Shown here one piece after another: positions 9,131 to 18,189 of a stretch of DNA of 64,000 bases (the first letter of the stretch is position 1; every line of letters starts with the position of its first letter). Source of the DNA: JAUIAI01 sp045106815 (GTDB taxonomy: Bacteria; Pseudomonadota; Gammaproteobacteria; Burkholderiales; Burkholderiaceae_E); the NCBI GenBank assembly GCA_045106815.1, contig JBGCFG010000015.1, forward strand, positions 124,001-188,000, written 5' to 3'. Under the pieces are notes generated by a model, which searched no databases, was not told the origin of the DNA, and saw only the letters and a program-made list of their open reading frames with translations. Both the position numbers and the translations under genes were made by a program.

Positions 9131-9829
9131 TTAGGCTGGATCTTGTAGGGCCGCCTTCAAAACTTCGATGCGTTCGTCGATCCGGCTCAACCGCTCGTGC
9201 TCACCAAGCTGAGCAAAAATATGGTGCAGGTTGTTGAGCATGCGAAGCAAAATTTCGGCGGGACTTGCCACCCGCAGAAATTGCTCTAAGGGCACCAGGC
9301 CTTGTCCGCCCGTGGCAAGATGCGCCCTGAGCGGCTCAAAGCGTTCATGAAGTTCATCACCCGACAAGCTTTTTCCCGTGAAGGGGTCAAGCACGACGGC
9401 CCCCTCATGCAAGTTCACCGTGACAAGAAAATGCCCGGGAAAAGAAACCCCATGCGCGTCCAAACCAACATGCCTGGCCAGCTCGACAAATAGAACGGCA
9501 AGGCTGATCGGAATGCCGCGGCGGGTTTCAATGACCTTATGCAGATAGCTATTGTCCGGGCTGTAGTAGTCGTTAATATTGCCAGCGAACCTGAGCTCTT
9601 TATAGAAAAAATCAACAGTCGCCTGCAATCGACTCAACTCGGTTGAGACATCAACACAGCGATTTGCAAGCCGCTGCGCCTGAACATCAACGCTTGACAA
9701 GACCTCTTGCAGATCAAGCTCAGGCTGAGCATCCACGCCAAGGGACGCAGCCGCTTCGAGTAAAGGTATGCCATCCGGATCAGCGACCAGCGTCTTGAAG
9801 TAGTCTAGATCGGAAACCTGTTCGTACAT
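9131..9829 (-). CDS. SirB1-like transglutaminase-fold protein
   Basis: About 232 residues from the ATG at 9829 (MYEQVSDLDYF); an upstream in-frame extension adds 20 residues without family character. It contains the SirB1 core RRGIPISLAVLFVELARHVG followed by GVSFPGHFLV and a C-terminal helical region like the TPR tail of this family. SirB1 proteins have a transglutaminase-like fold, but their biochemical activity is not established. The protein is conserved next to prfA/hemK in many gammaproteobacteria; here it stands alone between a thiolase gene and a coiled-coil protein gene. Confidence 0.82.
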   Translation of the reverse strand: MYEQVSDLDYFKTLVADPDGIPLLEAAASLGVDAQPELDLQEVLSSVDVQAQRLANRCVDVSTELSRLQATVDFFYKELRFAGNINDYYSPDNSYLHKVIETRRGIPISLAVLFVELARHVGLDAHGVSFPGHFLVTVNLHEGAVVLDPFTGKSLSGDELHERFEPLRAHLATGGQGLVPLEQFLRVASPAEILLRMLNNLHHIFAQLGEHERLSRIDERIEVLKAALQDPA

Positions 9830-9903
9830 GATGGTCCGTTTGGTTGCTGTCAGTGCTCGGGCGATGGCGGCCAAAGTCGGGCCGCCCACCCATTATGCGC
9901 AGG

Positions 9904-11106
9904 TCAGAGCACTTCGAAAAGACCTGCCGCACCCATACCGCCACCAACGCACATAGTGCACACGACGTACTTCACGCCGCGCCGCTTGCCTTCAATGAGC
10001 GCATGCCCCACCATGCGCGCGCCTGACATGCCATACGGATGGCCAATTGAAATAGCGCCGCCGTTGACATTCAGGTTTTCCATCGGAATACCCAGCACGC
10101 GCGCCGAATGCAAAACCTGGCAAGCAAAGGCTTCGTTCAATTCCCAAAGCCCGATGTCGTCCATGCTTAGCTGATGAGCTTTCAGCAACTTCGGTACGGC
10201 ATAGATTGGGCCAATGCCCATTTCATCTGGCTCAAGACCGGCAGCCATCACGCCAATATAACGGCCAAGCGGTTCCAGGCCGCGGCGCTCAGCCATCTTG
10301 GCCTCCATGACGACAGACGCCGACGCGCCGTCGGACAGCTGAGACGCGTTGCCAGCCGTGATGAACTTGCCTTCGCCAACCGTCTGACCGTCTTTGAAAA
10401 CAGGCTTGAGTCCAGACAAACCTTCTAGTTTGGTAGACGGACGATTGCCCTCATCCTTGGCAAGTGTGACCTCCTGGTCCGAAACCGCTTTGGTCTCTTT
10501 GTCCATGACTTTCATAATCGTTGTGAGTGGAACGATCTCATCATCAAAGCGGCCGGCGTCCTGACCAGCAGCCGTTCGCTGCTGCGACTGCAGCGCATAA
10601 GCATCCTGATCTTCACGCGTCACCTTGTACCGATCTGCGACAATTTCTGCCGTCTCGAGCATTGACATGTAGAGCTCAGGCTTGTGCTCTTTAGTCCAGG
10701 GGTCTCTTAGCCAGTCAGTGCGCATCTTGTCGTTCTGAACCAGGCTAATCGATTCAACGCCACCGCCGATCACAACGTCCATCCCGTCATGAATCACTTG
10801 CTTGGCAGCCGTTGCGATTGCCATCATGCCGCTGGCGCATTGACGGTCTAACGACATACCGCCAACGGTCACTGGCAAGCCGGCTCTGACAACCGCCTGG
10901 CGTCCGATATTGCCACCCGTGGAGCCCTGCTGAATCGCGGTGCCGACAATGCAATCGCTGATTTCACCGCCTTCCAGTCCCGCACGAGAAACCGCGTGAC
11001 TAACTGCATGACCAATCAGCTCTTGGGCAGACGTATGATTAAACGCACCTCGGAAAGCTTTGCCAATCGGGGTACGGGCGGTGGAAACAATGACAGCATC
11101 GCGCAT
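9904..11106 (-). CDS. Acetyl-CoA C-acyltransferase (FadA-type thiolase)
   Basis: A 400-residue biosynthetic/degradative thiolase that cleaves 3-ketoacyl-CoA or makes acetoacetyl-CoA in the cytosol. It has the nucleophile block DRQCASGMMA (Cys near 90), the GGVESIS strand, NGGAISIGHPYGMSGARM with the catalytic His, and the terminal CTMCVGGGMGAAGLFE with the second catalytic Cys. Every active-site element is present, unlike the thiolase-like protein at the left end of the window. No fadB-like gene is adjacent. The start at 11106 gives the normal thiolase beginning MRDAVIVSTARTPIG. Confidence 0.95.
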   Translation of the reverse strand: MRDAVIVSTARTPIGKAFRGAFNHTSAQELIGHAVSHAVSRAGLEGGEISDCIVGTAIQQGSTGGNIGRQAVVRAGLPVTVGGMSLDRQCASGMMAIATAAKQVIHDGMDVVIGGGVESISLVQNDKMRTDWLRDPWTKEHKPELYMSMLETAEIVADRYKVTREDQDAYALQSQQRTAAGQDAGRFDDEIVPLTTIMKVMDKETKAVSDQEVTLAKDEGNRPSTKLEGLSGLKPVFKDGQTVGEGKFITAGNASQLSDGASASVVMEAKMAERRGLEPLGRYIGVMAAGLEPDEMGIGPIYAVPKLLKAHQLSMDDIGLWELNEAFACQVLHSARVLGIPMENLNVNGGAISIGHPYGMSGARMVGHALIEGKRRGVKYVVCTMCVGGGMGAAGLFEVL

Positions 11107-11216
11107 ATTGGTCTCTCAGTATTGTCAGTTGATGGCTTGGATCAGTTGCCTGCCTAGGGCGCGGCCTGACCCGAATAAGCGATACTACCGGCATCTTCAT
11201 CGAAAAATGGCCCGCC

Positions 11217-11456
11217 ATGTCCTCCAAACCGCCTTTTGACACGCTTGACGCACAGCGCCTGGACAACCTTGAGATTCAAATGTCTTTTGCGGAGGACCTG
11301 CTCGAAACACTGAACCTGACAATCGCACGTCAGGCCGAGCAAATTGAGGCGCTTAGTCGAGAAGTTTTGAAGCTGCGCGAGCAACAGCAAAAGCCTCAGG
11401 ATTCAGTTAGCACAGCTACGCCCGGCAACTCGCACGATGCACCGCCTCACTATTGA
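11217..11456 (+). CDS. slyX: SlyX-like protein
   Basis: A 79-residue helical protein with the SlyX pattern: a single long amphipathic helix (heptads from about residue 13 to 62, including RLDNLEIQMSFAEDLLE) and the conserved C-terminal tail ending PPHY. SlyX is a small cytosolic coiled-coil protein of gammaproteobacteria with no firm biochemical role. It is convergent with the oxidoreductase gene (15 bases between stops) and divergent from the thiolase gene. Confidence 0.88.
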   Translation: MSSKPPFDTLDAQRLDNLEIQMSFAEDLLETLNLTIARQAEQIEALSREVLKLREQQQKPQDSVSTATPGNSHDAPPHY

Positions 11457-11471
11457 GCGGAGCCTTTCCAG

Positions 11472-12335
11472 TCAGACGGCAGGGCGCTGTCTGAGCTGCG
11501 AGGTGAGTTCTTCCAATCCGGGCACCTCGGAGACATCTTTAAATCGGTCTAGACGCTCGAACACATCGGCTGCCCCATGATGAAACCCACCCGGCAGCCC
11601 GGCCTGCTCAAAGGTCTTTGCAATCTCCGTCATTTCGCCACTCCAACGCCATGCTTTGGCAGCATTGCCCATCACCGACTGGCCCGAACCAGGCTCGAAC
11701 AGTCTTAGCAGTTCAGGCTCCATGGCGCCCCACTCTCTTAGCAGCGCTTCGTCTACCCCGTGGTGAGCGGATAATGCCCGCAGGTTCAGGAGCAATGCGG
11801 TGCGGGCCTTGTTCCAGCCGGCAAAGCACATCTTTAAAGCAGAGGCAGCCGTGCCACTGCCTTGCAGGGCAACCGCACTAAGAGACTCGGCATCAAGAAG
11901 CTCGGCCAGTTCGCTCGCACCCGCCCCTGACAAATACAGGCGAGCCCGACGCCCGTTGACAGGGGGCGGGCCAATGATGCCGCCATCCGTGAACTGGGCA
12001 CCAGCTGCCTCCACAAGACTGCCAACCTGCGCGGACGTTTCTGGCGAAACGGCATTCGCGTCAACATACCGGCCAGAAAACTCGTGCTGAGCCACCTGCC
12101 GGGCGACATCTAGTGCTGCATGAGGCGGACACACCGACAGAACGATAGAGGTGCGGCTCAAGCCCTCGCTAAGTGATTCGCAAGCCTGCATGCCAGCAGC
12201 TTCAGCGCGAGCGATTGTCTTTTCGCCTCTGCCATCTCTCACACAGTAAACGACATGACCTTTGCCTACTAGTCTTGAGCCCACGGCTGAACCCATCGCG
12301 CCTGGGTTAAGAATCAGAATCGCCTGGTCCACCAT
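11472..12335 (-). CDS. NAD(P)-binding dehydrogenase with DUF1932
   Basis: A 287-residue member of the 6-phosphogluconate/beta-hydroxyacid dehydrogenase superfamily. The N-terminus holds a Rossmann motif (LNPGAMGSAVGSRL, residues 9-22) and the block TDGGIIGPPP, where this family binds substrate. The C-terminal helical domain matches DUF1932 in content (GWNKARTALLLNLRALS). The catalytic Lys region of true hydroxyacid dehydrogenases is present as the KMCFAGWNK helix. The substrate is unknown. Confidence 0.82.
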   Translation of the reverse strand: MVDQAILILNPGAMGSAVGSRLVGKGHVVYCVRDGRGEKTIARAEAAGMQACESLSEGLSRTSIVLSVCPPHAALDVARQVAQHEFSGRYVDANAVSPETSAQVGSLVEAAGAQFTDGGIIGPPPVNGRRARLYLSGAGASELAELLDAESLSAVALQGSGTAASALKMCFAGWNKARTALLLNLRALSAHHGVDEALLREWGAMEPELLRLFEPGSGQSVMGNAAKAWRWSGEMTEIAKTFEQAGLPGGFHHGAADVFERLDRFKDVSEVPGLEELTSQLRQRPAV

Positions 12336-12379
12336 TTAGCCTCCATTGTCTCAATGTTTTATGGGTTGCTGCGCCGTGG

Positions 12380-12967
12380 TTACTTTGCTGACTTGGGTCG
12401 CGTGGAGAACTTTGGAAACAACTCGGCCACAACCGCGCCGTCCGACGCCCATGCGAAGCACCCATCGATGAAAGGCGGTTTGACATCAGGCAGCAGTGGC
12501 CGCTCGGGCAAACCCGGCGCGTCTTGCGGCGGATTGGCTTCGGGCCAACCAAACACGGTCTGGAAGGCAACCGTTGCCATCGGGAACAAGAGCTCTCTCA
12601 CATGCGTGCAGCCACGCGTTGAACCAACGCACTTATTGACGCCAGAACGCCAGCCGGGCCCCACCTGCAAACCAACAAGCCCCTGAAATCGAGCTGCTGC
12701 CTCTGAGCAACTGCGATATGGCGTTGAATCCATTGATACCGCGACCTCAAGAACCGTTAAGGTATCGTCCATCGTCAGTCGGACGGACATGTCATGCACG
12801 GTGTCGTCCGGCTCGCGGCAGCCGCGAAACGTTTCATTAAATGCGTAGGCCTTATTGTCAACCATGCGCGCTTCAATATCCCACAAGCCATCGTCGCGAA
12901 CGAACCCTTCACAATGGATGGTTCGAGTGTGCATCTGGCGGCGGGCGACGGGAGCGGGCAAAGTCAT
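12380..12967 (-). CDS. DUF2889 protein
   Basis: A protein of about 195 residues matching DUF2889: RRQMHTRTIHCEGFVRDDG, then LWDIEARMVD and RGCREPDDTVHDM. The ATG at 12967 is chosen because the family begins just before this block; the 42 codons upstream (from a TTG at 13093) have no family character and reach into the divergent intergenic region. The function of the family is not known. It shares an intergenic region of about 180 bases with the large LysM protein gene, which marks the edge of the secretion region. Confidence 0.8.
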   Translation of the reverse strand: MTLPAPVARRQMHTRTIHCEGFVRDDGLWDIEARMVDNKAYAFNETFRGCREPDDTVHDMSVRLTMDDTLTVLEVAVSMDSTPYRSCSEAAARFQGLVGLQVGPGWRSGVNKCVGSTRGCTHVRELLFPMATVAFQTVFGWPEANPPQDAPGLPERPLLPDVKPPFIDGCFAWASDGAVVAELFPKFSTRPKSAK

Positions 12968-13106
12968 GGAGGCTGCAGGATGAGTTGGCTGAGGACCAGC
13001 ACAGTCTACCGAAACAACACAACCCCCGAAGAAACGGGCCTCCTGGCTACCAACCATACTTGCCTCAAGCAAGTCAGATAAATGGCCAAACAAGATCGTT
13101 CCTGCA

Positions 13107-13131
13107 CCCTATGCACTTAACGTGCATGGGG
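13107..13131. repeat. Inverted repeat just upstream of the LysM-protein gene
   Basis: Two 10-base arms, CCCTATGCAC and GTGCATGGGG, pair with one T:G mismatch around a 5-base spacer. It ends 15 bases before the ATG at 13147 and directly abuts the G-rich ribosome site (about 13132-13138). It could be an operator for a dimeric regulator or an RNA hairpin that limits access to the ribosome site. The sequence shows the symmetry; the role is inferred. Confidence 0.5.
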
Positions 13132-13146
13132 TGGGGGCTAAACAAA

Positions 13147-16100
13147 ATGGCATTGATAGCAGGCGGCGGCGGTGGGATCGGTCCGCGAGTTAACGAGAAT
13201 CTGGACCTTATCGCTGGCTGGTCTGCACCACCCCCTCCTCCGCCCCCACCACCAGCTCCTCTGGTGTTGGCACAGGTAGAGACCCCCGCACCCATTCGTC
13301 CCGCCCCTCTCGCCGTCCCTGAAGATCCGGTTGTACCGAGCTTTCTCACCACTCGTTTTGCTGATGCCCAGATTGCGCTTGACGCGGCTTTGGCTGAACG
13401 CGACTCTCTGCCGTCGGCGATTGCTCACTATGCCACTCCGGCAGTCGAACGTGCTCGAGCGGAACTGACCACTACCGAACAAATCATCAGAAATAGGGTC
13501 ACCGGTGAGGCACGCGAGCAAGCTCAAACCATCACGCCGACGATTGAGCAAGACATTTACAGTGAACTTCGAGCCAATGCATTAGCGAATGAGATGCCCG
13601 CTGCCGCTCAAGCGCCTTATGAAGCAATCGTTAATGAGAGTCTCATCGAGGCGGTTACTGCAGACCCGGTGAACGTATCGGAGGCCGGCTGGCAACGTAA
13701 CTGGGCGATCTGGACCGCGCAGGATGCCGACTTCGCACTTGCCCAGGCAGAACAAGCGCTTATTGACCTGCCATCTAACGTTCCAGACTCTGCCCAGCAG
13801 GCGGCGCAGGAGCAAGCCGCTGTTGCCCGCATCATGGCAGACGCCAGTTGGCAGCGCGTTGAGCAAACCTTTGCCACTGAGTATCGGCTGGTCGCAGATC
13901 AAAACCGACCCCTCTCGCTCACCATTGATCCAGTCAGTGAACATCGTCGGCAAATTCTGGCGCAAGGCTTTGATCCAGCCTTTGCCAATCGAATCCGACT
14001 GGCTGCGCAGACGGCTCCGGCGCCGCGCGAGATTCCGGCTCTGACAGAAGAACAAATTGATGCGACCGTTGTTGGCTATGTTGATCGCGTTGAGCAAGCC
14101 TGGCTAGACGGTGGTAACGAGGCTGCGCTCAATGAGCTGCTTGCCATAAACGAACAGATCATTGATGACCCGATATTGTCGGTCGGTGGTGCCAGCAATG
14201 CGCCCAATGTCCAAGCTGAGCGATTTATAACCGTTCAGACCCAACTGCAGGAGGCGCTTGCTCCTATCTATGAGCGAATAACCCAGGAGGCGCCTGATCA
14301 CCTGTTCGAAGTACGCCAGGATGCGGAGTTTACTGAAGTCGCCCTTGATGTCAGTGAGATGCTGCTGCTGTATAGCGAGGCGTTGCCTCCAGTCGATTTT
14401 TCGACCGTCATGACTGAAAACCGTGACCTTTGGACAGCCGTCATTACAGAGGACTACCGACGCGAGGTTCAGTACACCAGCACGGCCCAAACGGATGCCA
14501 CTCAAAACTTCGCACTGATTGCCGATAGTCTGGCGCTGAACCACGGTGACTACTGGATGGTCCAGGAAATGGGCCAGGCATTTGCATCCCTCTGGGTTCC
14601 TGATCTTGAAACCGATAGCGCCCTATGGATTCCAAACTCATTTGATTCAATGTTGCAGGACGGTCGGGGCTTTTACCTTGCGATTGAGACTGCTAACGGT
14701 CTCAATCCAAAGGATCCGAGCGATCCGAACTACCTTGAGATCCCCTACGACGGCACGGCCGAGATGTTCGTTGAGATGATCGGTCGACACGTCGATCGAA
14801 TGACACAAAGCGCGAGCAATCGAATTATCGAGCAGGCGGAAGGGCGAGAAGAGTTCTACAGAATCGTCAGTGAGTTTTCTGATGTCAACGCAATGCCATC
14901 TAACCGGGCTTTTGAGCCTGGCAGTATTGATGTTGGATCAATGGAGCTTGAGAATGCGCTCGTCGAATACGTCGATACGAATCCGGAGTTTCAGGAAAGT
15001 GACGCCGCGCTAACTGCTGAGATTGCCCTGGACGGTCAGCAGCTGATGCACGCCAGACTTGCCCTGGAAATGCTAGACGAATCACTTAGCGCCACTGAAA
15101 ACGGCCAGGAAGTGATAGACCGGCTCAACCAGTTCTGGATGACTGACCCTGCCAACGGTGGCTACGGCGCAGCTTACGCGCAATCGGCGCCGCTCCTGGC
15201 AGACGCTTCGGCCTTATTGGCGCAGATCGAAGATATTGAGTCGCTGGCTGGTGCCGTCGACGGGGCAACCCTGCAAAGTCCTGCGCAGGCATTGTTCGGT
15301 CTGACCGGCAAACGCTTACTTGGCAACGTGCAAGCCGATGGCAAATTGTTTGCACTAGGCATGATTGGCAGCTACGTCCTCTACGGGCGCTCCCAACTCG
15401 AAGTAGCAACGGACGAAGACGCCTCTCTTGCCCAGCGCACGCTGGCGGGCGTCAATACCGGCCGGTTCGGGCTCCAAGCTGGTCGTGAAATATGGAAGCT
15501 CAACTACGAACTAACACGCTTTAACGCAGTGCTCGACGCGAATGAGTACATGCAAACTCATGCTCCGAGAACCTTCCATGTCCTAAATAGCGGCATGGGT
15601 GCACTGGCGGTCGCGACCGACACTGCGAATTTGATCCGGGTCGGCGTCGATATTCAACGAGGAACCGAAGGCCACTTCTCTAACGACTCGCTCATCCAGT
15701 ACGGGCTCGCGGGTCTCAATCTGACCGCCAACAGTCTATTTTTGGGCAGCACGCTATATCAGACTGCCGGCGTCCGTTTTGGGGGGAGTGCCTTGGCAGC
15801 GAGCCTGTTTGGCACAGGTGGCTGGGCAGGGCCAATTGCGTGGGGGATGTTCGCGGTGGGTGGTCTTGCACAGTGGCAGTACAGTCGCGTGCAAGCCTCT
15901 AACGAATTTGAAACCGCCAATATCCGCCAGGCGCTGGCACACATCGGGTCGCTTGGTGACGACGGTAATTTGCGTCCTATCGTTGAGATGAGTGAGTTCA
16001 AGGACCACAACCCTGATGTCATGCCCTATGTGCTGGGGATGGAAACAGACGGATTGATTGCCTATCGTGGTATCTCAGCCAATGCCGTGGATGAACTGCT

Positions 16101-17109
16101 CAACAATAGCTCTGATCCCAAAGACCCTCAGAGCTCATTAGACGTTTTGTCTGTCTTAGCTCAGCAAAATGGCATGACCGGTCGTGAACTCATCATGAGT
16201 TGGTACGACGGTTTGCTTAGCAACGACGAGCAAAAAGAACTACCACCTGCCGCGTTTGGGGTTGACCTTGATGCAACGGGATTTAGTGATGAGAGTCTGC
16301 GCGATGTCTGGCGCACCCATCCTACTTGGATTCAGGACGTCCTGACGACCGCCGCTATTGCCGAGATCGATGAAGATTTAGTCCGTGCGACGATTGACTA
16401 CATCTACGAGAACGATGTCATTTTTAGCTATTCTGACGACTTCGGAAATCTCATCACAGAGTTGGACACAGATCGTTTACGTCCGATGCTCGGTCTGGGT
16501 GAGCTACAACCTGGTCAGTCACCCGTACCCGCTGATGTTCGGGACGGCGCCACAGCCATCATGGCCGGCTTCAACATCCAAAGCGGATACCGGCCAGATT
16601 CTCTTGACGGACTGAACTACTGGCTCTCGCTCAACCAGTATCCACCAATCACGCCGCGCACAGCCGTTGCACCGCAGGTACCCGTGCGTCCCGAGGTCGC
16701 TCCGATCCAGATGGTAGAACCTGAAGTCACTACCGAGCTCGAGCCAACCACGCCACCAACCGACCCATCGGATCTTACAGACCCCGTCGATTCAATTGAT
16801 CCAGTAACGCCTACTGAAACCGCTGATGAGCCACCACAAATTGACACGGTGCAACCCGAGCCTGAACTGGTCGCCTATGTGGTCAAATCTGGGGACACAC
16901 TATGGGCGCTTGCAGGACCAAACGCCAATATGGAAGAGGTGCAGGCGCTCATTGAATTGCACAACAGACGCGCGCGAGAGCGTGGTGGCGATAGCATTGT
17001 TTTCGATCCAACTCAGATCGACGGACAGTTCGATCGCAATGTTAGCAACGAAAATCGCGACCCAGACTTGATACGTCCAGGCGAAGTGATCTACCTGAGC
17101 AATCCCTGA
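13147..17109 (+). CDS. Giant LysM protein, candidate type III-secreted effector or translocator
   Basis: About 1,320 residues from the ATG at 13147 (MALIAGGGGGIG). This start is preferred because a G-rich ribosome site lies 8-9 bases upstream; the frame stays open further upstream but through poor sequence. There is no signal peptide. Order: Gly-rich start, nine consecutive prolines near residue 30, a long acidic helical region, hydrophobic stretches near 735-750 and 850-915 able to insert into a membrane, a Pro/Thr/Asp-rich linker near 1180-1240, and a C-terminal LysM (YVVKSGDTLWALA, from about 1243) that should bind peptidoglycan or chitin-like glycans. It faces the T3SS operon tail to tail, so I infer that it is a substrate. 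I recognise no catalytic domain. Confidence 0.72.
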   Translation: MALIAGGGGGIGPRVNENLDLIAGWSAPPPPPPPPPAPLVLAQVETPAPIRPAPLAVPEDPVVPSFLTTRFADAQIALDAALAERDSLPSAIAHYATPAVERARAELTTTEQIIRNRVTGEAREQAQTITPTIEQDIYSELRANALANEMPAAAQAPYEAIVNESLIEAVTADPVNVSEAGWQRNWAIWTAQDADFALAQAEQALIDLPSNVPDSAQQAAQEQAAVARIMADASWQRVEQTFATEYRLVADQNRPLSLTIDPVSEHRRQILAQGFDPAFANRIRLAAQTAPAPREIPALTEEQIDATVVGYVDRVEQAWLDGGNEAALNELLAINEQIIDDPILSVGGASNAPNVQAERFITVQTQLQEALAPIYERITQEAPDHLFEVRQDAEFTEVALDVSEMLLLYSEALPPVDFSTVMTENRDLWTAVITEDYRREVQYTSTAQTDATQNFALIADSLALNHGDYWMVQEMGQAFASLWVPDLETDSALWIPNSFDSMLQDGRGFYLAIETANGLNPKDPSDPNYLEIPYDGTAEMFVEMIGRHVDRMTQSASNRIIEQAEGREEFYRIVSEFSDVNAMPSNRAFEPGSIDVGSMELENALVEYVDTNPEFQESDAALTAEIALDGQQLMHARLALEMLDESLSATENGQEVIDRLNQFWMTDPANGGYGAAYAQSAPLLADASALLAQIEDIESLAGAVDGATLQSPAQALFGLTGKRLLGNVQADGKLFALGMIGSYVLYGRSQLEVATDEDASLAQRTLAGVNTGRFGLQAGREIWKLNYELTRFNAVLDANEYMQTHAPRTFHVLNSGMGALAVATDTANLIRVGVDIQRGTEGHFSNDSLIQYGLAGLNLTANSLFLGSTLYQTAGVRFGGSALAASLFGTGGWAGPIAWGMFAVGGLAQWQYSRVQASNEFETANIRQALAHIGSLGDDGNLRPIVEMSEFKDHNPDVMPYVLGMETDGLIAYRGISANAVDELLNNSSDPKDPQSSLDVLSVLAQQNGMTGRELIMSWYDGLLSNDEQKELPPAAFGVDLDATGFSDESLRDVWRTHPTWIQDVLTTAAIAEIDEDLVRATIDYIYENDVIFSYSDDFGNLITELDTDRLRPMLGLGELQPGQSPVPADVRDGATAIMAGFNIQSGYRPDSLDGLNYWLSLNQYPPITPRTAVAPQVPVRPEVAPIQMVEPEVTTELEPTTPPTDPSDLTDPVDSIDPVTPTETADEPPQIDTVQPEPELVAYVVKSGDTLWALAGPNANMEEVQALIELHNRRARERGGDSIVFDPTQIDGQFDRNVSNENRDPDLIRPGEVIYLSNP

Positions 17110-17116
17110 TACTGAT

Positions 17117-17135
17117 GCCAGGAGGTTCTCCTGGC
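17117..17135. terminator. Hairpin between convergent LysM gene and T3SS operon
   Basis: A perfect 8-bp stem, GCCAGGAG and CTCCTGGC, with a 3-base loop, lies 8 bases after the stop of the LysM-protein gene and 23 bases beyond the end of the opposing operon. It could terminate transcripts from both sides. No T-run follows on either strand, so it is not a canonical intrinsic terminator. Confidence 0.5.
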
Positions 17136-17157
17136 TCAGCAAAACCGCTTCGGCTTA

Positions 17158-18108
17158 TCAGTTGGTTTTGGCAATAAAGCGGGCGACATCATCCGCGATT
17201 GCATCACGTGCTTCTGATCCAGGCGTCTGACTGGCAGTATCGGGCGCTTGACCGAAGGCTGCTAGTTTGCCACCGCTGTCAACCTCATAAAGGGAAATTG
17301 CATCCACATCCGCAAACATCGACTGAAGCGTCCATAGCTCCAAAAGGTGGATGTAGTGATCTTGCATCATATCCAACGACAAACCTGACCTGAGTTCAAG
17401 AGACGTTTGCATCGAAGGGCTAATCAGACCTTCGCGAGCAAGCGCCTGAACAGAAGCCACCGAAGTTTCAGGCAAGCCACTGACGTCGATCATGTCCTGG
17501 GTGCCTCTCAGGACTTCGTCAGCCTTGATCAAGTCAATCGACAGCCCCCCAGGATTGCCTGAAACTGGCTCCACCACAAACTGGCCTGAACTGCCATCTT
17601 CACCCACAACTGAATCCGACTTACTGTCGCCGTGAAGCGGAACAGTCGTGAACCCAGGGTGCTTTGACAATTCGCTTGCCAGATCATGAGGCGTACCAGA
17701 CCCGATGGTCACATAAACGCTGGCTCCTCTTGAAGCAAGCGAATCAAGCCGGGTCAAAATATCAGATGGGATTCGGCCGTCAATCGCAATGCCGAAGAAA
17801 ACGTTGAGCAGTGACGGGCGCGCCAGCAAACGATCAAGCGTCGGTACGGCGGCTTGATTCAGAAGTGGCGCTGACTTCATGACATGACCAATATCTACAG
17901 CATGCGGCGCTACCCCAGTCCTGCTTTGAATGCTGCTGCTGGTGGTCGCAACGAAATCAGCATTCCCAAACACAAACACTTCTGGTGCTGACTTCGATAA
18001 CTGGCCAGCCGCGCTCTCACGTCGACCTAGCGAATTCAGGTCTACGGAGCTTCCCGACAAACTCTGCCCGTTTCCACTGGGACCGGATGTTGAATTGATA
18101 GAAGCCAC
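17158..18108 (-). CDS. Unknown protein, last gene of the T3SS operon
   Basis: About 316 residues, no recognised family. The N-terminus is rich in Ser, Gly and Asn (SINSTSGPSGNGQSLSGSS), like the disordered export signals of type III substrates; there is no Sec signal. The rest looks globular alpha/beta with a helical C-terminal third. Two starts are possible: GTG at 18108, which has GAAGG six bases upstream, or TTG at 18114, which touches that site; I chose 18108. It is separated by about 80 bases from the upstream gene and ends the run of minus-strand genes. An effector is the natural inference, but no active site is visible. Confidence 0.62.
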   Translation of the reverse strand: MASINSTSGPSGNGQSLSGSSVDLNSLGRRESAAGQLSKSAPEVFVFGNADFVATTSSSIQSRTGVAPHAVDIGHVMKSAPLLNQAAVPTLDRLLARPSLLNVFFGIAIDGRIPSDILTRLDSLASRGASVYVTIGSGTPHDLASELSKHPGFTTVPLHGDSKSDSVVGEDGSSGQFVVEPVSGNPGGLSIDLIKADEVLRGTQDMIDVSGLPETSVASVQALAREGLISPSMQTSLELRSGLSLDMMQDHYIHLLELWTLQSMFADVDAISLYEVDSGGKLAAFGQAPDTASQTPGSEARDAIADDVARFIAKTN

Positions 18109-18189
18109 GCGCAACCTTCCCTAGACCACCAACCGCCGACTATACAGAGGAGAACTTTTTTCTGGCTTTGTCTGCCTTGTTACGGAAAA

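Noticed and set aside
12841..13146. Extension of the LysM protein upstream to 12841
   Set aside because: It would overlap the DUF2889 gene on the other strand and lacks a ribosome site; the ATG at 13147 has one.
13074..13352. Minus-strand frame with a poly-glycine run
   Set aside because: It is the complement of the polyproline stretch of the LysM protein and has no ribosome site or family.
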